Positions 1 to 4,351 of a DNA stretch of 5,615 nucleotides are shown one piece after another. The translations under genes and the position numbers were made by a program. Source of the stretch: Fischerella sp. (GTDB lineage: Bacteria; Cyanobacteriota; Cyanobacteriia; Cyanobacteriales; Nostocaceae); NCBI GenBank assembly GCA_026419705.1, contig JANZYY010000288.1, positions 709-6,323 of the forward strand. The letters are read 5' to 3'. Position 1 is the stretch's first letter; each line of letters starts with the position of its first letter. A model generated the notes under the pieces. It worked only from the letters and a program-made list of their open reading frames with translations. It had not been told where the DNA came from and searched no databases.

Positions 1-724
1 AAGGCCCGGCTATACTAACACTGGAGGCGACTAACGTTCCAGCTACTCCTGCTAAAAAGCTGCTGATGAAGAATGTCAGGATGATAAAGCGATCGCTGTT
101 AATTCCTAATAAGCTAGCAGTAGTTGCATCTTCGGCGATCGCCTGCATTGCTTTACCGTATTTTGTGTAGCTAATAAAATAGGTAAGAATGGCAACCAAC
201 ACCATTGAGACGACAAAAATCACTACCTGCACAGTCCTAATCGGAATAGGGTTTGCTACGGTACCAAAGTTAATTGCTGGTGGCAAATTTCCGTAAGTAT
301 CTGGTGGATACGTGTAACTTTCTGCTCCTACTAAGTACTGAATTACATTCACAATTACCACTGCCACACCCAAGCTAGACACAACAGTTAGCAAAGGATC
401 GGAATCCCGCTGTCGTAAGGGGCGAAAGGCAATGCGTTCTACTGCCACCCCTACCAATCCTGCAAGAATGCTTCCCAAAATCAGGGCTACAGCGAAAGGT
501 AATTGGATTGGCAGTGCAGCATTCGCGAGCAAGCCATTAAATCCAAATCTGCCGCCCATGAGTGCATAAGTAAAATATGCGCCCAAGGTAAAAATTGCGC
601 CATGTGCTAAATTAATGATGCCCAAAATTGAGTAAACCAAGGTGTATCCTAAAGCAAAAATAGCGTAGACGCTACCAATAGATAACCCGTTCAAAAACTG
701 TTGCAAAAACAGAGTAATATCCAT
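1..724 (-). CDS. livH: Branched-chain/neutral amino acid ABC transporter permease, LivH type (3' end outside window)
   Basis: Inner-membrane permease subunit of a HAAT-family ABC importer, which forms the channel together with a LivM-type partner. Only the first 241 codons are present and the frame is open to the window edge, so the C-terminus (normally about 290-310 residues in total) is missing. The start region (MDITLFLQQFLNGLSIGSVY) and the following YAIFALGYTLVYSILGIINLAHG stretch (residues 20-42, interrupted here only in my description) are typical of LivH. Several hydrophobic segments follow (about 13-35, 43-57, 76-97, 113-133, 164-187, 213-237). The cytoplasmic coupling loop is visible as GKAMQAIAEDATTASLLGIN at residues 190-209, where the ATPase docks. 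The start lies 7 bp after the stop of the binding-protein gene, so the two are almost certainly co-transcribed. No strong Shine-Dalgarno sequence precedes the ATG, which suggests translational coupling. The exact substrate (branched-chain versus other neutral amino acids) cannot be read from the sequence. Confidence 0.93.
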   Translation of the reverse strand, partial: MDITLFLQQFLNGLSIGSVYAIFALGYTLVYSILGIINLAHGAIFTLGAYFTYALMGGRFGFNGLLANAALPIQLPFAVALILGSILAGLVGVAVERIAFRPLRQRDSDPLLTVVSSLGVAVVIVNVIQYLVGAESYTYPPDTYGNLPPAINFGTVANPIPIRTVQVVIFVVSMVLVAILTYFISYTKYGKAMQAIAEDATTASLLGINSDRFIILTFFISSFLAGVAGTLVASSVSIAGP

Positions 725-731
725 GCTGCAA

Positions 732-1976
732 CTATTTTAAAAATGCGAATTTACCATTGCTGCCGTTGTTTTCCATCTTGATTTGGGCAACATAAAAATC
801 TTTTTGTACGACCTCACCTTCTGGTGTGAAAGAAATTACACCAAGGGGTGTGTTGTACTTACCTGCTAACACCTGCTGGTTCAATTCTGTCCGCAGCTGA
901 TTGAGGGGAATTGTACTAATTTTGGTTTTTTTATCTAAAGCTTTCAAAGCATCTACATACACCTGCACGGCAGTAAAAGCTTGGGCGCTAAATTGGGGAG
1001 GTTCTTTCTTGTATTGCTCTACATAAGCTTTGCGAAATGCAGCGTTAATCTCTCCTGGATGTTCGGGACTGTAAGCTTGAGCAATCATCACGCCATCGCA
1101 AAGTGCTTTGCATACAGAAAATACATTTGATGTGTTCAGCCCATTGCCACCAATAATAATGCCCTTATAACCTAATTCTCGCAGCTGCCGTACTAAGTTA
1201 CCACCATCAGCAGCTAGACCAGAAATAATAATTAAGTCTGGTTTTGAGTTAATAGCGTTGGTGGCTTGGGTTTGAAAGTCTGTATCAGTGGTTTGGAATT
1301 TTTGTACTGTTACTAATTCTAGTCCCTGTTCCTTAACTGTTTTCTGAAAAATTTCCGTTTCCGACTTGTTAAAAGCATCATTTTGTGCGTAAAAAACCGC
1401 TACTCTTCTAATTTTAGGATTTTGCTTCAATGCTGCTTTGACTGAATTAGGAGCAACGATAGAAACTGGTGCAGATACGCGAGCAACATATTTACCAATT
1501 TCTGGAATTCCTTTTGCTGTGTTGGATGCGCCAATAACTGGAACTTTAGCACGTTCAGCAATAGGATTGGCACTAAAGGCTTGTTGTGATAAAGTTGGAC
1601 CCACAATACCGACAACTTTATCTTTATTAATTAATGTTTGAAAAGCATTGATTGCTCCTGCTTCATCGCCACCAGCATCTTGAAATACCAATTTAATTGG
1701 AGTGCCGTTGATGCCACCTTTATCATTAAAATACTTCTCGGCAATTTTTGCTCCTGCGACTCCCTCTTGACCAAGTAATGCTACGTTGCTAGTTTGCGCG
1801 AAGGCAATACCGATGCGTATAGGACCTGATACACCCCTTGTTGCGGAGGTATTAGTTGCTGTATTGGTGCTAGTATTGCTTGTAGTATTTGTACTAGTAT
1901 TGCTGCCACCACATGCTGTTAGCAAGACGGCGCCAGAAGCAAATAACGCAGTTGCACGAGCAATAGTTTTTTTCAT
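732..1976 (-). CDS. ABC transporter substrate-binding lipoprotein, LivJ/Peripla_BP_6 type (branched-chain or neutral amino acids)
   Basis: Periplasmic binding protein that captures the amino acid and delivers it to the adjacent LivH-type permease. The 414-residue product starts with MKK and has a hydrophobic segment ending in the lipobox LTAC, so Cys22 is probably lipidated and the protein membrane-anchored. Residues 25-48 form a linker of almost only Asn, Thr and Ser. The bilobed type I binding fold follows, with family-typical elements: IRIGIAFAQTSNVALLGQEG (53-72), FNDKGGINGTPIKLVFQDAG, VVGIVGPTLSQQ, a central NDAFNKSETEIFQKTVKEQG and PDLIIISGLAADGGNLVRQL. Length is normal for the family. 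The ATG at 1976 is preceded by GAAGGGA (1988-1994), a reasonable ribosome binding site with 11-nt spacing. It is first in an apparent operon with livH (7-bp gap). Cyanobacterial relatives include the NatB component of the N-I neutral amino acid system and LivJ/LivK proteins. I cannot tell these apart here, so no symbol is given. It does not look like the urea-binding UrtA. Confidence 0.93.
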   Translation of the reverse strand: MKKTIARATALFASGAVLLTACGGSNTSTNTTSNTSTNTATNTSATRGVSGPIRIGIAFAQTSNVALLGQEGVAGAKIAEKYFNDKGGINGTPIKLVFQDAGGDEAGAINAFQTLINKDKVVGIVGPTLSQQAFSANPIAERAKVPVIGASNTAKGIPEIGKYVARVSAPVSIVAPNSVKAALKQNPKIRRVAVFYAQNDAFNKSETEIFQKTVKEQGLELVTVQKFQTTDTDFQTQATNAINSKPDLIIISGLAADGGNLVRQLRELGYKGIIIGGNGLNTSNVFSVCKALCDGVMIAQAYSPEHPGEINAAFRKAYVEQYKKEPPQFSAQAFTAVQVYVDALKALDKKTKISTIPLNQLRTELNQQVLAGKYNTPLGVISFTPEGEVVQKDFYVAQIKMENNGSNGKFAFLK

Positions 1977-2001
1977 AAGTGTATATATCCCTTCAATCTA
2001 T

Positions 2002-2050
2002 TGATTTGACTACAGGCAGTTAAAAGCTCCAAGTTCCTGTGGTCAAATCA
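2002..2050. repeat. Long inverted repeat in the transporter leader/promoter (15-bp arms, 19-nt loop)
   Basis: Arms 2002-2016 (TGATTTGACTACAGG) and 2036-2050 (CCTGTGGTCAAATCA) are reverse complements at 14 of 15 positions. The single difference (T2011 against G2041) gives a G-U pair in a plus-strand RNA but an A-C mismatch in the minus-strand mRNA. The right arm overlaps the proposed -10 box at 2047-2052. The structure could be a regulator-binding site at DNA level, or a hairpin in a transcript that starts further upstream. There is no U-run after it on the minus strand, so it is not a standard terminator for that strand. Confidence 0.6.
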
Positions 2051-2091
2051 TAACGTGAGAGGGTTTTATTTGTGGGTAGATTAAATTGTAC
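2047..2091 (-). promoter_or_regulatory. Candidate NtcA-type activated promoter of the amino acid transporter genes
   Basis: On the minus strand a GTA-N10-TAC motif (2076-2091) is followed, after exactly 23 nt, by TATGAT (2047-2052), a good -10 hexamer of the TAN3T form. That spacing matches the layout of classical NtcA-activated cyanobacterial promoters (site, about 22-23 nt, -10 box, no -35 box). The weakness is the 10-nt spacer: the consensus is GTA-N8-TAC, though longer spacers have been reported for NtcA/BifA sites. Transcription would begin near 2040, about 65 nt upstream of the binding-protein start. Nitrogen control would make sense for an amino acid importer, but that is inference. 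Confidence 0.35.
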
Positions 2092-2256
2092 AGTCTAAAT
2101 TAATTTACATGTTGCACCGTTGGAGTCGGAGAGCTAAAGGCTGTAATACCTCGTTACCAGGTTCAACTTGGTCAAGAGGGTTGGCGATCGCAACTCTGGT
2201 AGCTGTTTGCAAAAGTAAAAATTAACAGGAGGTGAAAGGTGCGATCGCAGTAAAGA

Positions 2257-2392
2257 GGCGTTGCTGATTTCATGTATGATGCAGGATTTTGCGTTCTGCC
2301 CAAACCCATGTAGAGACGCGTACGCCGCAGGCGTTCGGGCAGCGTAATTTCACGTCTCTACATTTGGATTCATCCCTTTATTTAGCAACGCC
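2257..2392. mobile_element. MITE-like non-autonomous element, 136 bp, with 8-bp target-site duplication
   Basis: The element begins GGCGTTGCT (2257-2265) and ends AGCAACGCC (2384-2392), a perfect 9-bp terminal inverted repeat. Extending inward, 17 of the first 23 positions match between the two ends, including a shared ATGA near position 20. It is flanked by the perfect direct repeat AGTAAAGA at 2249-2256 and 2393-2400, the expected target-site duplication. It can be counted as 9 bp if the shared C at 2248/2392 is included. It has no coding capacity, so it would have been moved by a transposase acting in trans. The terminal GGCGTTGCTGA pattern resembles repeats I associate with cyanobacterial genomes. 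The IS family of the parent cannot be named from this window. The interior carries a second, unrelated-looking inverted repeat. Confidence 0.75.
2308..2363. repeat. Internal palindromic repeat with TAGAGACG arms
   Basis: ATGTAGAGACG (2308-2318) is the perfect reverse complement of CGTCTCTACAT (2353-2363), giving an 11-bp stem. The enclosed 34 nt contain a second hairpin, ACGCC (2322-2326) pairing with GGCGT (2330-2334) around a GCA loop. GTAGAGACG-type palindromes are widespread intergenic repeats in filamentous cyanobacteria. It lies inside the MITE-like element and off-centre, so it may be a separate insertion into an older element. Confidence 0.65.
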
Positions 2393-2435
2393 AGTAAAGA
2401 CAGCCAATGAATTCAACGATTTTTGGGTATAAAAT

Positions 2436-2708
2436 TTAGCCAGATCCTATGCAAGTAAGCTTTGATTCGCGAACTTTGAATGTATAATCAGCGCCATCGT
2501 CTTGGTTAGCCAAAGACACAAAGGTAAGCCGACGTTCGGGGAAGTACCAACTTACAGCAGTAGTTCCAGCACTATTACCGCTAATTCGCTATGCCTCTCC
2601 CCAAGAGAGTTTATCGTACCAGACACCCAGTCCATAACTAATTTCTAACTAATTTCTCCCTGAGTTGCAGACAACAACGGTTCATAGGGTGTGAGCATTT
2701 CCTTGAGG
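2436..2708 (-). pseudogene. Decayed C-terminal fragment of a beta-lactamase-fold serine hydrolase (class C/PBP-like)
   Basis: Reading the minus strand, 2708-2657 gives LKEMLTPYEPLLSATQG. After a frame change, 2645-2436 gives EISYGLGVWYDKLSWGEA, an amber stop (2589-2591), then RISGNSAGTTAVSWYFPERR and LTFVSLANQDD, ending at TAA 2436-2438. This pattern (LTP, then YGLGW-like, then a G-S/N-x-G-T motif, FPER, then VxLANQDD) matches the C-terminal part of class C beta-lactamase/penicillin-binding-protein-like serine hydrolases. The frame break is explained by a perfect 11-bp tandem duplication (2635-2645 and 2646-2656). Collapsing it restores one frame through GEISYGLG. The catalytic SxxK and YxN parts are absent: sequence upstream of 2708 has stops in the relevant frame and no recognisable homology. 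The family call rests on motif memory, so it is moderate. The non-coding state is clear. Confidence 0.6.
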
Positions 2709-2863
2709 CATCATCTGCCCATCTGATGGGAATTGGGCAAAAGCAGAATTCATAGATTTTGTTCTGGTAATCAGAAAACTTACTAGGGAGGAATTTGAGC
2801 CAGAAGCCATCTTCTTCTCAAAACGGCAAATCTGACTCATTTCACTTAGAAAGCAGATAGGGG

Positions 2864-2901
2864 GTCAAAACAAGTCAAAAGTCAAAAGTTAAAAGTCAAA
2901 A
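2864..2901. repeat. GTCAAAA heptamer array (short tandem repeat)
   Basis: Four contiguous heptamers occupy 2874-2901 (GTCAAAA, GTCAAAA, GTTAAAA, GTCAAAA), and a further GTCAAAA lies 3 nt before them at 2864-2870. The array starts 23 bp beyond the stop of the secreted-protein gene. Such short tandemly repeated heptamers are characteristic of heterocyst-forming cyanobacteria. No function can be assigned. It is not a terminator hairpin. Confidence 0.8.
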
Positions 2902-2924
2902 CCAACACAATATTTGGACAACAA

Positions 2925-3545
2925 TTAGTGATGCTTTTGAGTAGCAGCTGTCAAGTCTACATGTGCTACACCAATCTTTGTACCTGCTGTCAAGGCTGTT
3001 ACCCCAAAAGCTTGATTGAGAGCTTGTGCTGCTTCAGCAGTCAGAGTTAGATTTACATTATCAAGTTCAATCAAAATCAATCTATTTCTTTCTTGCTCCA
3101 AAGGAGGTGTTAATTCTGGTAAACCAAGTTCAAACAGCGGTATACGTCCAACTAAGTTATCTCCAGCAGTTACCAATCCTGTTAGAACTGGTTTGTCTCC
3201 CAATGTTGTGATGATGAAGTCTGATAACTCAACAGTTGTAGCGGAAGTACTTAATGAAAGTCCACCCAAGTGTATAAACTCAGTTTTGATGGTGCCCAAA
3301 TCAATTGCACCACCAGAAATTGGAAAAGATATGGTTTTTCCTATAAGTGTGCTGTCAGTCAGTGCTTTTGGCGTTACATTTAATGAAGACAGAGCATTGA
3401 CAAATTCACCATCTAGTTCAACTGATGTCAAACCACCAGTCACATCTTTGGTGGGTGCAGATATTGCCGGAGTTGCAAAAGCAAGTGCAACTGTAACCGA
3501 AGCAATCCCAACAAGTGCTTTCAAATGGTTTCTTAAAAAGCTCAT
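2925..3545 (-). CDS. Secreted protein of unknown function with Sec signal peptide
   Basis: The 206-residue product begins MSFLRNHLKALVGIASVTVA. It has a basic n-region, a hydrophobic core (about 10-25) and an AIS-A type signal peptidase I site after Ala30, so it should be exported as a mature protein of about 176 residues. No Cys, lipobox, transmembrane anchor or PEP-CTERM tail is visible. The mature part looks beta-rich: FPISGGAIDLGTIKTEFIHL (74-93), a GGLSLSTSATTVELSDFIIT stretch (94-113), then VGRIPLFELGLPEL (132-145). Near the end comes LTLTAEAAQALNQAFGVTAL (167-186). I recall this order (hydrophobic gating-like sheet, GGL, RxPLF, then AAxALNxAFG) from uncharacterised secreted bacterial proteins, possibly distantly like HtaA-type beta domains, but I cannot name a family. 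The ATG at 3545 has CAGG about 8-11 nt upstream. Its 165-bp upstream region carries an operator-like palindrome, so it may be a target of the neighbouring TetR protein. Confidence 0.8.
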   Translation of the reverse strand: MSFLRNHLKALVGIASVTVALAFATPAISAPTKDVTGGLTSVELDGEFVNALSSLNVTPKALTDSTLIGKTISFPISGGAIDLGTIKTEFIHLGGLSLSTSATTVELSDFIITTLGDKPVLTGLVTAGDNLVGRIPLFELGLPELTPPLEQERNRLILIELDNVNLTLTAEAAQALNQAFGVTALTAGTKIGVAHVDLTAATQKHH

Positions 3546-3677
3546 GTTTTTTACCTGTTGTACAGCAACTATGTTTCGAGCGAAAACTAAGCCTCCCAGG
3601 AGAGGTCTATCGAAATCACGTTAATCTTAGGCAGGTGAGAAATGAGAAATCGAAAATCGGTTCTAGGAAAGACTTTG

Positions 3678-3695
3678 ACCTAAATTTAGGTAGGT
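3678..3695 (-). promoter_or_regulatory. Operator-like palindrome between tetR and the secreted-protein gene
   Basis: ACCTAAATTTAGGT (3678-3691) is a perfect 14-bp palindrome, and the sequence runs on into a second AGGT so that the right side reads AGGTAGGT (3688-3695). On the minus strand it begins ACCTACCTAA, the same ten bases in the same orientation as at the tetR start. It lies 15 bp beyond the tetR stop and about 133 bp upstream of the secreted-protein start, so it is placed to control that downstream gene. Binding by TetR is inferred, not shown. Confidence 0.5.
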
Positions 3696-3710
3696 TGGCA
3701 ATTAAAAAAA

Positions 3711-4289
3711 TTATGATTTGAGTGCGCCGTGTAGCAAGAGGTCGATAGTCTCAGCAAGTAACTGCTCATCAGTTTTGGGACTGTAGCGCTTTACCAAGCT
3801 AAGCGCCTCAACTGAAGACAGAAATCTCCCTGCAATAAAGCCAGCATCCCCTCGCAACCGATCTTGGTAACGGGCAAAAAACCGTTCCATAGGGGTGAAA
3901 AAACAGTGCCGCATGGCCCTCTCTATTTGCCTGGCCTTTTCTGGGGCTATTTCTGGTAGGTCAGTACTCACAATACGACTAGCATTTAAGGGGGGTTGAG
4001 ATAATAACCAAACTCCCACCCTCGTTAAGCAGTCTTCCAACTCCAGCGAGCCTGCAGCAATGATTTGTTCCAAACCTTGTCGTCGCCGTTCTAAATGGCG
4101 CAGCATGACTTCAACAAACAAATCTTCCTTGCCCCCAGGAACGTGGTAATACAACGAAGCCTGTTTGATCCCCAACTGCTTAGCAATGTCCTTGAGAGTA
4201 ACAGCTGCATAACCACGAGAGGCAAACAACTGTTCAGCCACATCAAGTACACGCTCACGCGCGGAGTTTTCATTGGAAGATTTGCTCAT
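3711..4289 (-). CDS. TetR/AcrR-family transcriptional regulator
   Basis: A 192-residue one-component repressor expected to bind DNA as a dimer and release it on binding a small ligand. The N-terminal helix-turn-helix is clear: ARERVLDVAEQLFASRGYAA (10-29), then VTLKDIAKQLGIKQASLYYH (30-49), with the recognition helix near 41-49. The next element reads VPGGKEDLF where many relatives have FKSKEDLL, so it has a small Pro-Gly-Gly variation at the end of the HTH domain. The C-terminal ligand domain is not diagnostic, so the inducer is unknown. I chose the ATG at 4289; a TTG codon immediately before it (4290-4292) also keeps the frame open but is a less likely start. No Shine-Dalgarno is visible. 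A palindrome ends 4 nt upstream of the ATG, which points to autorepression. It follows selD in the same direction with a 62-bp gap holding its own putative promoter. Confidence 0.92.
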   Translation of the reverse strand: MSKSSNENSARERVLDVAEQLFASRGYAAVTLKDIAKQLGIKQASLYYHVPGGKEDLFVEVMLRHLERRRQGLEQIIAAGSLELEDCLTRVGVWLLSQPPLNASRIVSTDLPEIAPEKARQIERAMRHCFFTPMERFFARYQDRLRGDAGFIAGRFLSSVEALSLVKRYSPKTDEQLLAETIDLLLHGALKS

Positions 4290-4292
4290 CAA

Positions 4293-4312
4293 CTAATTTA
4301 AATTAGGTAGGT
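4293..4312 (-). promoter_or_regulatory. Operator-like palindrome at the tetR start
   Basis: CTAATTTAAATTAG (4293-4306) is a perfect 14-bp palindrome, overlapped by AGGTAGGT at 4305-4312. On the minus strand it reads ACCTACCTAATTTAAATTAG and shares the first ten bases with the site at 3678-3695. It covers the proposed -10 box and ends only 3 nt before the ATG. A repressor bound here would block transcription start. TetR proteins commonly bind such palindromes next to their own gene; that this one does so is inference. Confidence 0.5.
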
Positions 4313-4324
4313 CAACTTTGTCAA
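4296..4324 (-). promoter_or_regulatory. Putative sigma70-type promoter of tetR
   Basis: On the minus strand a perfect -35 hexamer TTGACA (4319-4324) is followed by a 17-nt spacer and TTAAAT (4296-4301), which matches the -10 consensus at 4 of 6 positions. Transcription would begin at or within a base or two of the ATG at 4289, implying a leaderless or nearly leaderless mRNA. This fits the lack of a Shine-Dalgarno sequence. The proposed operator overlaps the -10 box and spacer. Confidence 0.4.
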
Positions 4325-4351
4325 TAACAAAATATTTATGGGTAGAAGCAA

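Larger units (their letters stand above)
1977..2924. other. 948-bp gap without an intact gene
   Basis: No intact reading frame with a plausible start and family signature was found on either strand. From low to high coordinates the gap holds the leader and promoter region of the binding-protein gene with a long inverted repeat (2002-2050), an unexplained stretch with two HIP1 octamers (2184-2191 and 2241-2248), a MITE-like element (2257-2392), a serine-hydrolase gene remnant (2436-2708), an unexplained stretch (2709-2863) with a small perfect interrupted palindrome CCCATC-T-GATGGG (2718-2730), and a heptamer array (2864-2901). I see nothing convincing in 2101-2183 or 2731-2860. Confidence 0.7.

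Noticed and set aside
2140..2180. tRNA-like GGTTCAA segment
   Set aside because: No matching acceptor stem, anticodon arm or closing CC of a T-arm could be found around it.
2109..2225. 38-codon plus-strand frame starting MLHRWSRRAK, with a hydrophobic LAIATLVAVC stretch
   Set aside because: No ribosome binding site, no proper lipobox (Val before Cys), and no family recognised; it contains a HIP1 octamer and looks like chance or old debris.
2718..2730. CCCATC-T-GATGGG as a terminator hairpin
   Set aside because: The loop of one base is too small for an RNA hairpin of that register, and no U-run follows on either strand.
3016..3624. 202-codon plus-strand reading frame opposite the secreted-protein gene
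   Set aside because: It lies antisense over a gene with a clear signal peptide, has no recognisable domain and no ribosome binding site; it is a shadow frame.
4290..4292. TTG as the start of tetR
   Set aside because: The ATG directly after it is a better start and fits the predicted transcription start.
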